Shown here: piece by piece, positions 24,927 to 34,900 of the stretch
Layout of the letters: each line of letters begins with the position of its first letter
How positions within the stretch are numbered: position 1 is the first letter of the stretch
Assembly: GCA_019116885.1 (NCBI GenBank)
Contig: DXAU01000014.1
Coordinates: forward strand, 1-54,159
From: Candidatus Mediterraneibacter pullistercoris
Lineage (GTDB): Bacteria > Bacillota > Clostridia > Lachnospirales > Lachnospiraceae
DNA: 54,159 bases
Direction: 5' to 3'
The notes under the pieces: model-generated
Told to the model about the DNA's origin: nothing
What the model saw: the letters and a program-made list of their open reading frames with translations, nothing else
The model's database searches: none
Program-made: the position numbers and the translations under genes

Positions 24927-25687
24927 AGATCATCATATCACCAGCAAAAAAAATGAATACAGATACAGACACTCTGGAGTGCAGGAGCATGCCGGTCTTT
25001 CTGGATGAGTCGGCAGAACTTCTCAGGTGGATGAGACAGCTTACATTTGCACAGGCAAAAGAACTCTGGAAATGTAATGACAGAATAGCGGAGCAGAACT
25101 ACAGGAGATTTCAGGAGATGGATCTGGAGAGCTGCCTTACGCCTGCCGTTATCTCATATGAGGGGATTCAATATCAGTACATGGCGCCTGCGGTGTTTGG
25201 GGGCGCTCAGACGGACTACATTCAGGAGCATCTGCGTATCCTGTCAGGATTCTACGGCGTGCTCAGGCCCTTTGACGGCGTGACGCCCTACCGTCTGGAG
25301 ATGCAGGCGAAAGCGTCTGAAGCGGGCAGTCTGTACCAGTTCTGGGGCGATAAACTGTACCGGGAAACAGCCCGCGGGGGAGACGTGATCGTAAACCTGG
25401 CATCGAAAGAGTACTCGAAATGTGTGGAGAAGTATCTGACGCCTGGGGACAGGTATGTGACGGTAGTATTCGGTGAACTCTCCGGAGGGAAAATCAGGCA
25501 GAAAGGTACGCTTGCAAAGATGGCGCGGGGTGAGATGGTGCGCTATCTCGCGGAGAATGGTGTGGAGGAGCCGGCCGGGATACGGGAATTTGACAGGCTC
25601 GGGTACCAGTTTGAGGAAAAGCTTTCAAATGACAGAGAATATATTTTTCTGAAAAAAGGAAAAGAAGAGGAGACGGATTATGTATAA
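24923..25687 (+). CDS. yaaA: Peroxide stress protein YaaA
   Basis: This 254-residue protein has the DUF328/YaaA signature: N-terminal IIISPAKKM, then SGFYGVLRPFDGVTPYRLEM and QFWGDKLY, and NLASKEYSK further on. In E. coli YaaA lowers free iron under hydrogen peroxide stress and so limits DNA damage. Length and motifs are normal. It overlaps the phosphoesterase gene upstream and the aldo/keto reductase downstream, so the three are co-translated. Confidence 0.93.
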   Translation: MKIIISPAKKMNTDTDTLECRSMPVFLDESAELLRWMRQLTFAQAKELWKCNDRIAEQNYRRFQEMDLESCLTPAVISYEGIQYQYMAPAVFGGAQTDYIQEHLRILSGFYGVLRPFDGVTPYRLEMQAKASEAGSLYQFWGDKLYRETARGGDVIVNLASKEYSKCVEKYLTPGDRYVTVVFGELSGGKIRQKGTLAKMARGEMVRYLAENGVEEPAGIREFDRLGYQFEEKLSNDREYIFLKKGKEEETDYV

Positions 25688-26663
25688 GGCATCAGAGAAA
25701 AGATATGAGAACATGCTTTACAACCGCTGTGGGAACAGTGGGTTAAAACTTCCGGCAGTATCCCTGGGGCTCTGGCACAATTTCGGGGATACGTCGCCGT
25801 TTGAGATGATGAGACAGATCTGCTTTACGGCATTTGACAATGGGATCACGCATTTTGATCTTGCGAATAATTACGGACCGCAGCCCGGGAGAGCGGAGGA
25901 GAATTTCGGGCGGATGCTGAAAGAAGACCTTGGACAGTACCGTGATGAGATGATCATCAGCACAAAAGCCGGGTATGATATGTGGCCGGGGCCGTACGGC
26001 AACTGGGGCAGCAGGAAATACCTGCTTGCGAGCCTGGATCAGAGTCTGCAGAGAATGGGGCTTGAATACGTGGATATCTTCTATCATCACAGGATGGATC
26101 CGGAGACGCCTCTCGAGGAGACGATGGGAGCCCTTGCTCAGGCGGTCAGATCCGGAAAGGCGCTTTACGCAGGGCTTTCAAATTATGACGGAGATACGAT
26201 GGAAAAGGCAGCGGCGATCCTTGAGGAACTGCACTGCCCGTTTATTATCAACCAGAACCGCTATTCGATCCTGGACCGGACGATCGAGAACAACGGGCTG
26301 AAAGATAAGGCAAAGAAACTTGGCAAAGGCATTATTGCCTTTAGTCCGCTTGCCCAGGGACTGCTGACGAACCGGTATCTGAACGGTATTCCCGAAGACA
26401 GCCGCATCAGAACAGACGGAAGATTTCTGAAAGAGGAGGCGCTGACAGAAAAACGCCTGCAGCAGATCAGGAAACTGAACGGCATCGCGGCAGGGCGGGG
26501 ACAGAGTCTTGCGGAAATGGCGCTGAGCTGGCTGCTCCGCGACGGGATGGTGACAAGCGTACTCGTCGGAGCATCCAGGCCGGAGCAAGTGCTCAACGAT
26601 ATTAAGGCGGTCCAGAATATTGAGTTCAGCGAAGAGGAAATCAGGAAGATCGATGCGCTGTAG
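25680..26663 (+). CDS. Aldo/keto reductase, YghZ/GpR type
   Basis: This 327-residue TIM-barrel oxidoreductase has FDLANNYGP (catalytic Asp and Tyr), STKAGYDMWPGPYGNWGS with the catalytic lysine, and DIFYHHRMDP. The long insert after STKAGY is typical of the YghZ/L-glyceraldehyde 3-phosphate reductase group. It would reduce reactive aldehydes using NADPH. It begins inside the last codons of yaaA and converges on the superoxide dismutase gene, with only 14 bases between. Natural substrate not determined. Confidence 0.9.
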   Translation: MYKASEKRYENMLYNRCGNSGLKLPAVSLGLWHNFGDTSPFEMMRQICFTAFDNGITHFDLANNYGPQPGRAEENFGRMLKEDLGQYRDEMIISTKAGYDMWPGPYGNWGSRKYLLASLDQSLQRMGLEYVDIFYHHRMDPETPLEETMGALAQAVRSGKALYAGLSNYDGDTMEKAAAILEELHCPFIINQNRYSILDRTIENNGLKDKAKKLGKGIIAFSPLAQGLLTNRYLNGIPEDSRIRTDGRFLKEEALTEKRLQQIRKLNGIAAGRGQSLAEMALSWLLRDGMVTSVLVGASRPEQVLNDIKAVQNIEFSEEEIRKIDAL

Positions 26664-26677
26664 TCAGCGCTCCGGCA

Positions 26678-27325
26678 TCATCTGCATCCAGCGGCCATAT
26701 GTGCGTCAGAGAACCTGTTTTCTGCCTTTGTCCAGTCAATCACATGGAACCAGTCGTCGATATATGCGGCACGCAGATTATAGTGTTTCAGATAGTATGC
26801 GTGCTCCCAGACGTCGATGTTCAGGATCAGTGTGCGCGAGCGGAGTACCGGTGTATTCTGATTGGACGAGGTTATGATCCTGAGCGTTCCCCTGTCAGAC
26901 ACAAGCCATGCATATCCGGAACCGAAGACCGACAGGGCGGCGTCTTTGAACTGCGCCCGGAAATTCTCGGGACTTCCGAACTGGCGCGACATCTCCCGGA
27001 AAAGCCGGGATGAGGAGGCCGTACTCCTGGCGGAAGCACAGCTCTTCATACCGTCAAAGTAAAAACGGTGATTATATACTCCGCCTGCATTATTGCGGAG
27101 CGGCGCCTGGAGATGGCAGGGAAGCCTGCGCCATACGCAGAGAAGCTCCTCCAGTGAATACTGCTGTAATACAGGATTCTCTTCAAGGAAATGATTCAGA
27201 TTATCGATATATGTCTGGAGGTGGCGGTTGTGATGAAGATTCATCGTCTTCTCGTCAATGTAAGGTTCGAGGGCATCGTAAGCATATGGCAGGGGTGTGT
27301 TGATAAAAGGATAATAGTTGTTCAT
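26678..27325 (-). CDS. Superoxide dismutase (Fe/Mn type)
   Basis: This is a 215-residue Fe/Mn SOD. It has PLPYAYDALEPYID and the ligands H31 (HHNRH), the histidine of VYNHRFYF, and the Asp and His of DVWEHAYYLKHYN. It turns superoxide into oxygen and peroxide. The start chosen is the ATG at 27325, with CGGGAG 6 bases upstream; the frame is open to 27394, but that adds an unlike N-terminus. The middle (about residues 70-105) is more divergent than usual. No export signal is present, so it is cytosolic. Which metal is used cannot be decided from sequence alone. Confidence 0.93.
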   Translation of the reverse strand: MNNYYPFINTPLPYAYDALEPYIDEKTMNLHHNRHLQTYIDNLNHFLEENPVLQQYSLEELLCVWRRLPCHLQAPLRNNAGGVYNHRFYFDGMKSCASARSTASSSRLFREMSRQFGSPENFRAQFKDAALSVFGSGYAWLVSDRGTLRIITSSNQNTPVLRSRTLILNIDVWEHAYYLKHYNLRAAYIDDWFHVIDWTKAENRFSDAHMAAGCR

Positions 27326-27426
27326 GTTAAACTCCCGGATCTTCTTTCTGAATAATCTATGAAAGAAATCCATACATGTTTCCTGCTGCGGCAAAGAAAT
27401 TACAGTTCAGATAACGAGGTGTCTTA

Positions 27427-30400
27427 ATGTACATAGGAGATTTACACATTCACTCCAGATATTCCCGGGCGACAAGCAAAGACTGTACTCCGGAACATCT
27501 GGATCTGTGGTCCAGAAAAAAGGGGATACACATCGTAGGGACGGGAGATTTCACCCATCCGGCATGGCGGGAGGAGCTGGCAGAGAAGCTCAGACCGGCT
27601 GAGGACGGGCTCTATGTACTCAAAGAAGAATACAGGATCAGGGACGGGAGCGTCCCGGGAGAAATTATCCCCCGCTTTGTCGTAACGGGTGAGATCAGTT
27701 CCATCTATAAGAAAAACGGAAAGGTGCGGAAAGTACACAGTCTGATCATACTGCCGGGGATTGAGGATGCGCAGAGGATCTCGGTGAAACTGGAACAGAT
27801 CGGAAACATCCATTCGGACGGCCGCCCGATCCTTGGGCTGGACTGTCACGATCTTCTCGAGATCATCCTTGAACTGTGCCCGAAAGCAGTCTATGTGCCG
27901 GCGCATATATGGACGCCGCATTTTTCTTTATTCGGAGCATTTTCCGGCTTTGACACAGTAGAAGAGTGTTTTGAAGATCTGACTCCGCATATACACGCTG
28001 TGGAAACGGGGCTGTCTTCTGATCCGCCGATGAACTGGCGTGTCTCGGCGCTGGACAGGTACCAGCTGATCTCCAATTCAGACGCCCACTCTCCGTCAAA
28101 ACTTGGGAGAGAGGCGAACCTGCTGGATATCCCGCTGTCCTATGAAGGGCTTTCCCGCGCCATACAGACCGGGGATGGGTTAAGCGGCACGATCGAATTC
28201 TTTCCGGAAGAGGGCAAGTACCATATGGACGGACACCGGAAATGCAATCTCTGCCTGACTCCGTCCGATACCCTGAAATATAACGGGATCTGTCCGGTGT
28301 GCGGCAGAAAGATTACGGTCGGCGTGTCGCACAGGGTGGAAGAACTGGCAGACCGGGAAGAAGGCTGCATACGGGAAAACGCAAAGCTGTTTGAGAGCCT
28401 CGTGCCTTTGCAGGAGGTTATCGGGGCGTCTTCCGGCCGCTCGGCGTCAAGTGTGAAAGTCCAGAGGGAATATGAGAAGATGCTTGCTGAACTGGGGCCA
28501 GAGTTCGAGATACTGAGGAACCTTCCTCTGGAAGATATCTGCAGAGTGTCCGGAACCCGTGTGGCAGAAGGGATCTCAAGGCTGAGGCAGGGGCAGGTAG
28601 AACGTATCCCGGGATTTGACGGGGAGTATGGAGCCATAAAACTGTTCAGTACAGAAGAACTCAATAATACAGAGGGACAGATGAGTTTCTTCAATCTTCT
28701 TGAAGTGCAGGCGGGGGAAACCGGAAAAGTGGGAACAGAAGCCGGAACTGCCGGCGGAACAAAGCGAAAAGAAGAGGCTGAACACAGGAAAACGCCGGAA
28801 CAGACTTCGTTTTTCGGTCTCAATCCGGAGCAGGAATATGCGGTGCGCTGTACTTCGCCGCGGATCGCGGTCAAGGCAGGACCTGGCACCGGAAAGACAA
28901 AGACGCTGGTATCACGTCTTCAATATCTTCTGGAATATCGAAAAGTGCGCCCTGCGGAGATCACAGCGGTCACATTTACCAACCAGGCTGCAGCGGAAAT
29001 GCAGAGCAGAGTTGAGCGGGCGGCGCAAAAGAAACAGACAGGACGGGCAGTCCGGATAGGGACGTTTCACAGTATCTGCCTCGAATTTCTGAAAGAGCAG
29101 GGGGAAGTGTTCACGCTGATTGGAGAAGCCGAACAGCGCAGACTGGCAGAGCAGGTCATCGCACAGACAGGTCTTACGATAAAGCCCGGCAAATTCCTGG
29201 AGGCTGTATCACGCAGGAAGTCCGGTGTTCATCCTGGCGAAGAGGAAGCGTTCCGCATGTATGAAGAAAGAAAACAGGAACTGCGTCTGTTTGACTATGA
29301 CGACCTCCTGCTGCGGACGTCAGAACGGATCGAGAGCGGACAGGCTGGCGATGGCTGGGAGAAGCGGTTCCGGTATTTACTGGTGGATGAATTTCAGGAT
29401 ATCAGCCCGGTACAGCTCAGGCTTGTGAAGCTGTGGAGCAGAGCGGGCAGAGAGCTGTTTGTCATCGGAGACCCGGATCAGTCGATCTATGGGTTTCGCG
29501 GGGCGGACAGCGCCTGCTTTGAATGGCTGCGGCGGGAATATGACGATCTCGAGGTTGTCAGCCTGAAAGAGAATTACCGATCTTCACCGCAGATACTTAG
29601 AGCGGCTGCGGAGGTGATGGGACAGGCAGAGAACAGCGCCGGCAACCGGAAGGGCGGCCAGTCAGAACAGCTTCATGCCAACTGCCCGGATAACGTGCCT
29701 GTCCGGATCGTCCGGGCGGGGAGTCCTGCCGGGGAGGGAGTCTATATCGCAAAAGAGATCAGCCGGATGGCAGGGGGGATTGATATGATCGAGGCCCATC
29801 AGGCTGCCTGGAAGCATCCGGAGAAGAAGATCCGCAGTTTTGACCAGATTGCCGTCCTGTGCCGAACCCACTATCAGGCAGAGCTGGTGGAGAAATGCCT
29901 GCGCAGAGAAAGTATCCCCTGCATCGTGGCGGGAAGGGAGGATTATCTCAACGCCGAAGCAGTGCAGAACAGCCTTTGTTTTTTTCGTCTGCTCGAGCAA
30001 AGGACAGGCAAGAAGGCGCTGAACACGAACGACAATGTTCCTGCTATGAAGATATGCGCAAAATATTTCTGGAAGCTCGAATGGAGTCCCCTGGCCGAGG
30101 GAGTGATCGATAAAGTCCTTCTCCGGTTTCAGATGTCCTATAAGAAGAAAGCGCCTTACAGATTTCTGGAACAGTGGATGGAGGAGGCCGGGCTGGCGGA
30201 CGATCCGGATATGCAGAAGCTAATGCAGGCGTCCGTATTCCACGGAACAATGAGCGGATTTCTGTATGCGCTGGAACTGGGAGAAGAGAACGATCTGAAA
30301 CGCTGCAGGGAGAAAGAATACACGTCCGGGGCGGTCACGGTTATGACTCTGCATGGATCGAAAGGGCTGGAATTTCCGGTAGTCTTCATCTATGGAGCGG

Positions 30401-30657
30401 AACAGGGATCGATCCCCCTGGAAAGAGCGACGGCTCCGGCTGATAAAGAGGAAGAGCGCCGGCTGTTCTACGTCGGGATGACAAGAGCACAGGAGGAACT
30501 GATTCTTACGACTTCCGGCAAAGAGTCAGAATTTATCAGTGGGATACCGGAATCAGTTTCCGTGCGTGAGAATGCAGAGAAAAAGAAAAAGACAGAGGAG
30601 TGGGAGCAGATGAGTCTTTCCGCCTTTCTCGTTGACAATTCCCCCGCGATACTTTAG
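27427..30657 (+). CDS. EndoQ-like PHP nuclease fused to UvrD-type helicase
   Basis: This is a 1076-residue fusion. Residues about 1-400 are a PHP-domain protein of the TIGR00375/endonuclease Q type: GDLHIHSRYS (D5, H7, H9), GTGDFTHP, DCHDLLEI, SNSDAHSPSKLG, and a zinc finger with C273, C276, C289 and C292. EndoQ cuts DNA 5' of deaminated bases. Residues about 470-1070 are a UvrD/PcrA helicase with GPGTGKTKT, VDEFQDISPVQ, GDPDQSIYGFRGAD, TLHGSKGLEFPV and FYVGMTRAQEEL. A charged linker (about 430-465) joins the halves. The likely role is nicking at a deaminated base followed by unwinding of the damaged strand, which is an inference from the two domains. Confidence 0.92.
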   Translation: MYIGDLHIHSRYSRATSKDCTPEHLDLWSRKKGIHIVGTGDFTHPAWREELAEKLRPAEDGLYVLKEEYRIRDGSVPGEIIPRFVVTGEISSIYKKNGKVRKVHSLIILPGIEDAQRISVKLEQIGNIHSDGRPILGLDCHDLLEIILELCPKAVYVPAHIWTPHFSLFGAFSGFDTVEECFEDLTPHIHAVETGLSSDPPMNWRVSALDRYQLISNSDAHSPSKLGREANLLDIPLSYEGLSRAIQTGDGLSGTIEFFPEEGKYHMDGHRKCNLCLTPSDTLKYNGICPVCGRKITVGVSHRVEELADREEGCIRENAKLFESLVPLQEVIGASSGRSASSVKVQREYEKMLAELGPEFEILRNLPLEDICRVSGTRVAEGISRLRQGQVERIPGFDGEYGAIKLFSTEELNNTEGQMSFFNLLEVQAGETGKVGTEAGTAGGTKRKEEAEHRKTPEQTSFFGLNPEQEYAVRCTSPRIAVKAGPGTGKTKTLVSRLQYLLEYRKVRPAEITAVTFTNQAAAEMQSRVERAAQKKQTGRAVRIGTFHSICLEFLKEQGEVFTLIGEAEQRRLAEQVIAQTGLTIKPGKFLEAVSRRKSGVHPGEEEAFRMYEERKQELRLFDYDDLLLRTSERIESGQAGDGWEKRFRYLLVDEFQDISPVQLRLVKLWSRAGRELFVIGDPDQSIYGFRGADSACFEWLRREYDDLEVVSLKENYRSSPQILRAAAEVMGQAENSAGNRKGGQSEQLHANCPDNVPVRIVRAGSPAGEGVYIAKEISRMAGGIDMIEAHQAAWKHPEKKIRSFDQIAVLCRTHYQAELVEKCLRRESIPCIVAGREDYLNAEAVQNSLCFFRLLEQRTGKKALNTNDNVPAMKICAKYFWKLEWSPLAEGVIDKVLLRFQMSYKKKAPYRFLEQWMEEAGLADDPDMQKLMQASVFHGTMSGFLYALELGEENDLKRCREKEYTSGAVTVMTLHGSKGLEFPVVFIYGAEQGSIPLERATAPADKEEERRLFYVGMTRAQEELILTTSGKESEFISGIPESVSVRENAEKKKKTEEWEQMSLSAFLVDNSPAIL

Positions 30658-30660
30658 ATT
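30632..30660 (+). promoter_or_regulatory. Sigma-A promoter for cvfB
   Basis: TTGACA (30632-30637) and TAGATT (30655-30660) are spaced by 17 bases and overlap the 3' end of the helicase gene. Confidence 0.65.
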
Positions 30661-30686
30661 ATAAATGATAAGGAGAATATACCATT

Positions 30687-31529
30687 ATGAAATTAGGGGA
30701 AAGACAGGTACTGACTGTTGTTAAAAAAGTTGATTTCGGCGTATATTTAGGAAGCGATGAGGAGAGGGTTCTGCTCCCGAAGAAACAGGTGCCTGACGGG
30801 ATCGAAGCGGGAGATCCCATAGAAGTATTTCTGTATAAAGATTCTTCCGACCGCATGATTGCAACGACGAAGATGCCGAAGATTACGCTCGGCGGACTGG
30901 CAGTGCTTGAAGCAGTGGATGTAGGGCGCATTGGAGCGTTTCTGGACTGGGGGCTTGAGAAGGATCTCCTCCTCCCGTTTAAAGAGCAGACGGCAAAAGT
31001 GGAGAAAGGCGACCGCTGTTTTGTCAGCCTGTATATTGACAAAAGCGGACGTCTCTGCGCCACGATGAAAGTCTATCCTCTGCTGCGCAGTGATTCACCA
31101 TATAAGAAGAATGACACAGTGCGGGGGACGGTCTATGAGATCAGCCGGGAATACGGAGTGTTTGTTGCAGTGGACGATAAATATTCCGCCCTTATTCCGA
31201 AAAGAGAAGTGTACGCAAAGGTGTCCATCGGACAGCAGATCGAGGCCCGCGTAGCAGCGGTGAAAGCAGACGGGAAGCTTGACTTAAGCGTCAGGGGACG
31301 GATACCGGAGCAGATGGATACAGATGCACAGAAGATTATGGAACGCATCGAAAAGAGCGGCGGGATCCTTCCGTTCACAGATAAGGCAGATCCGGACCGC
31401 ATCCGGGATGAGCTTGGTATGAGCAAAGCGGCATTTAAAAGAGCTGTAGGAAGGCTTCTGAAACAGGGAAAGATAAAAATCGATGAGGAGCAGGGAAAAA
31501 TCTTGCAATCCGGCATAAATCGGGTATAA
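30687..31529 (+). CDS. S1-domain RNA-binding protein, CvfB/YitL family
   Basis: This 280-residue protein matches CvfB: repeated S1/OB-like barrels (GVYLGSDEERVLLPKKQVP, GAFLDWGLEKDLLLPFKEQ, GVFVAVDDKYSALIPKREV) and a C-terminal winged helix (DELGMSKAAFKRAVGRLLKQG). CvfB binds single-stranded RNA and affects virulence genes in Staphylococcus. No enzymatic motif is seen. AAGGAG precedes the ATG. It is cytosolic and lies upstream of the HPr-like and dnaE genes, which have their own promoter inside its 3' end. Confidence 0.9.
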   Translation: MKLGERQVLTVVKKVDFGVYLGSDEERVLLPKKQVPDGIEAGDPIEVFLYKDSSDRMIATTKMPKITLGGLAVLEAVDVGRIGAFLDWGLEKDLLLPFKEQTAKVEKGDRCFVSLYIDKSGRLCATMKVYPLLRSDSPYKKNDTVRGTVYEISREYGVFVAVDDKYSALIPKREVYAKVSIGQQIEARVAAVKADGKLDLSVRGRIPEQMDTDAQKIMERIEKSGGILPFTDKADPDRIRDELGMSKAAFKRAVGRLLKQGKIKIDEEQGKILQSGINRV

Positions 31530-31530
31530 T
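31503..31530 (+). promoter_or_regulatory. Sigma-A promoter for the HPr-like gene and dnaE
   Basis: TTGCAA (31503-31508) and TATAAT (31525-31530) are spaced by 16 bases and overlap the last codons and stop of the cvfB-like gene. Confidence 0.65.
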
Positions 31531-31623
31531 AATCAGTAGGAACGCGTATGGTATAAAATGCCACCCGTTCTATCGTGTATGGTATACGCGAAAGCAGAAT
31601 GTAAAGAGAAAGGAGAACATATT

Positions 31624-31863
31624 ATGAAAGTTCAGAACATCACAGATATAGAAGGCTTTTTCAAAGTCGTTGACGAGTGCAAAGGAAAGGTTGAGCTTGT
31701 GACAGGCGAGGGAGACAGACTGAACCTGAAATCCAAGCTTTCCCAGTACGTATCCATGGCAAACATTTTCTCAAACGGAGAGATTCCGGAGCTGGAAGTC
31801 ATTGCATATGAGAAAGAGGACACAGACAAACTGCTCAGGTTCATGCTTGACGGTGGACAATAA
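31624..31863 (+). CDS. HPr-like (Crh-like) protein lacking the active histidine
   Basis: This is a 79-residue protein. The order of segments, GFFKVVDECKGKVELVTG, NLKSKLSQYVSMANIF and ELEVIAYEKED, fits the HPr fold. The phosphorylatable histidine of HPr (His15 region) is absent, while a serine in NLKSKLS lies where the regulatory Ser46 is expected. Bacillus Crh also lacks the histidine and works in catabolite control. The gene order with dnaE and pfkA downstream supports a conserved Firmicute arrangement. The start is the ATG at 31624, after AAAGGAG. The HPr assignment is by eye and needs a profile search. Confidence 0.6.
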   Translation: MKVQNITDIEGFFKVVDECKGKVELVTGEGDRLNLKSKLSQYVSMANIFSNGEIPELEVIAYEKEDTDKLLRFMLDGGQ

Positions 31864-31890
31864 GATAGGGAATAACGAAATGACAGGTGA

Positions 31891-31925
31891 GGGCGTTTCC
31901 CGCATGATGGGAACCGCCCTTTTCT
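31891..31925 (+). terminator. Intrinsic terminator or attenuator before dnaE
   Basis: GGGCG-T-TTCCC and GGGAA-C-CGCCC form a hairpin over 31891-31919, followed by TTTTCT. It lies between the HPr-like gene and dnaE, 17 bases before the dnaE start, so it should lower dnaE transcription relative to the upstream gene. Confidence 0.7.
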
Positions 31926-31941
31926 ATATCAGAGGTGAGAC

Positions 31942-34900
31942 ATGAGTTTTGTACATTTGCATGTCCATACAGAGTACAGTCTGCTGGACGGTTCAAACAA
32001 GATAAAAGAGTATGTTGCACGGGTGAAAGAGCTTGGTATGGACAGTGCGGCGATCACAGATCACGGCGTCATGTACGGAGTTATTGATTTCTATAAAGAA
32101 GCCCGCGCCCAGGGGATCAAACCGGTTCTGGGCTGCGAAGTGTATGTGGCTCCGGACTCCAGGTTCGACAGGGAAGTTTCGGGCGGAGAAGACAGATATT
32201 ATCACCTCGTGCTGCTGGCGGAAAACAATGAAGGCTATGCAAATCTTATGAAAATAGTATCAAAAGGCTTTATTGACGGATACTATTACCGTCCCCGTGT
32301 GGACAAAGAACTGCTGAGACAGTATCATACAGGACTCATAGCCTTAAGCGCGTGTCTTGCAGGAGAAGTACAGCGCTATATTGTGAAAGGGCTCTATGAC
32401 GAGGCAAAAAAGACAGCTCTGGAATACAGGGATATCTTCGGTGAGGGAAACTATTTTCTCGAACTCCAGGATCATGGACTGCCGGATCAGGCGTTCGTGA
32501 ACCAGCAGCTCATAAAAATGTCGCAGGAGACAGGCATCGATCTTGTCGCGACCAATGACGTACACTACACTTATGCTGAGGACGAAGTTCCCCACGATAT
32601 CCTGCTGTGCATCCAGACAGGAAAGAAACTCTCGGATGAGAACAGGATGCGCTATGAGGGCGGACAATATTATGTGAAATCACCCGAGGAGATGGAGAAG
32701 CTCTTTCCATATGCGCTTCAGGCACTGGACAATACACAGAGGATCGCGGACCGCTGTTCTGTCGAAATTGAGTTTGGAGTTACGAAACTTCCGAAATATG
32801 ACGTGCCATCCGGGTATACTTCCTGGGAATATCTTCAGAAACTCTGCTGGGAAGGCCTGGAGAATCGCTATGAGGAACTGACAGAGGAACTAAAAGAGAG
32901 ACTGGCCTATGAACTGGACACGATCAGAAATATGGGGTATGTGGACTATTTTCTCATCGTGTGGGACTTCATAAAATATGCGAAAGACCATGGGATAGCG
33001 GTTGGCCCGGGACGTGGTTCCGCCGCGGGGAGCATTGTCTCATACAGCCTTGGAATCACGACCATAGATCCGATACAGTATCAGCTCCTCTTTGAGCGGT
33101 TTCTCAATCCGGAGCGCATATCTATGCCTGATATTGATGTAGACTTCTGCTTTGAGCGGCGTCAGGAAGTCATCGATTACGTGGTGCGCAAATACGGAGA
33201 GGACCGCGTGGTGCAGATCGTTACATTCGGTACGCTGGCGGCACGGGGTGTGATCCGTGATGTCGGCCGTGTGATGGATCTGCCCTATGCATTTGTGGAC
33301 TCCATTGCCAAGATGATTCCGAAAGAGCTGAATATCACGATTGATAAAGCGCTCAAAGAGAATCCGGAACTGCGCGGAACTTATGAGGCGGACGAGCAGG
33401 TGAAGACTCTGATCGATATGGGACGGAGGCTGGAGGGTCTTCCGCGGCACAGTTCCATGCATGCGGCAGGTGTTGTCATCAGTCAGAAATCTGTAGACGA
33501 ATATGTTCCGCTGTCGAGGGCGGCCGACGGAACGATCACCACACAGTTTACAATGACGACACTGGAGGAATTAGGACTTCTGAAGATGGATTTCCTCGGC
33601 CTTCGCACGCTGACTGTCATTCAAAACGCAGTGGAGATGGCGAGGAAGAAACAGCCGGATCTGGATCTGGAAAAGATAGACTATGACGACCAGAACGTAA
33701 TGGATTATATCGGAACCGGCAAAACGGACGGAGTGTTCCAGCTCGAGAGCGCAGGGATGAAGAGCTTCATGAAAGAACTCAAGCCGCACAGCCTGGAAGA
33801 CATCATTGCCGGTATCTCTTTGTACCGTCCGGGGCCGATGGATTTTATCCCCCAGTATATCCGGGGGAAAAACGACGCATCCTCCATCACATACGACTGC
33901 CCGCAGTTAAAGCCGATCCTGGAACCAACCTACGGATGTATCGTCTATCAGGAGCAGGTTATGCAGATTGTGCGTGATCTGGCCGGATATACGCTCGGAC
34001 GCAGTGATCTGCTGCGGAGGGCCATGTCAAAGAAAAAAGGCGATGTGATGCAGAAAGAGCGCCAGATATTCGTCTACGGGGATGAGGAAAACCATGTTCC
34101 AGGGTGTATCAGGAACGGTATCGATGAAAAGACGGCGAACAAGATTTACGATGAGATGATAGATTTTGCCAAGTATGCGTTCAATAAATCCCATGCGGCG
34201 GCTTACGCGGTGGTCGCATGCCAGACGGCGTGGCTGAAATATTATTATCCGGTGGAGTTCATGGCGGCCCTGATGACCTCAGTGATCGAGAACCCGTCCA
34301 AGGTGGCTGAATATATCTATGCATGCCGCCAGATGGATATTCGGATACTGCCGCCTGATATCAACAAGGGAGAGGCGGACTTTTCCGTGGACGACGGAGA
34401 TATCCGGTACGGCCTCGCCGCGATCAAGAGTATCGGGAGACCGGTGGTACAGGCGGTCACGGAGGAGAGAGAAGCGTTCGGGCCTTTTAAAAATCTGGAA
34501 GACTTTATCACGCGTATGTCGTCAAAAGAAGTCCTCAATAAGCGGACGATAGAAAACTTGATAAAGGCGGGAGCCCTGGATACGCTGGGCGGAACACGTA
34601 AGCAGTTTATGAGCATCTACATCCAGATCGTGGATCATGTAAACCAGGAGAAAAAATACTCCATGTCCGGACAGATGAGTCTGTTCGATCTTGTGGAGGA
34701 AGAGCAGAAGAGCGAGTTTCAGATCCGCATGCCAGACGTGGGAGAATACACGAAAGAAAATCTGCTTGCATTTGAGAAAGAAGTGCTCGGCATCTATATC
34801 AGCGGACATCCCCTGGAAGAATATGAAGATAAATGGCGGAAAATGATATCGGCAACTACTCTTGATTTCCAGCCGGATGAAGAAACCGGACGTTCCAAAG

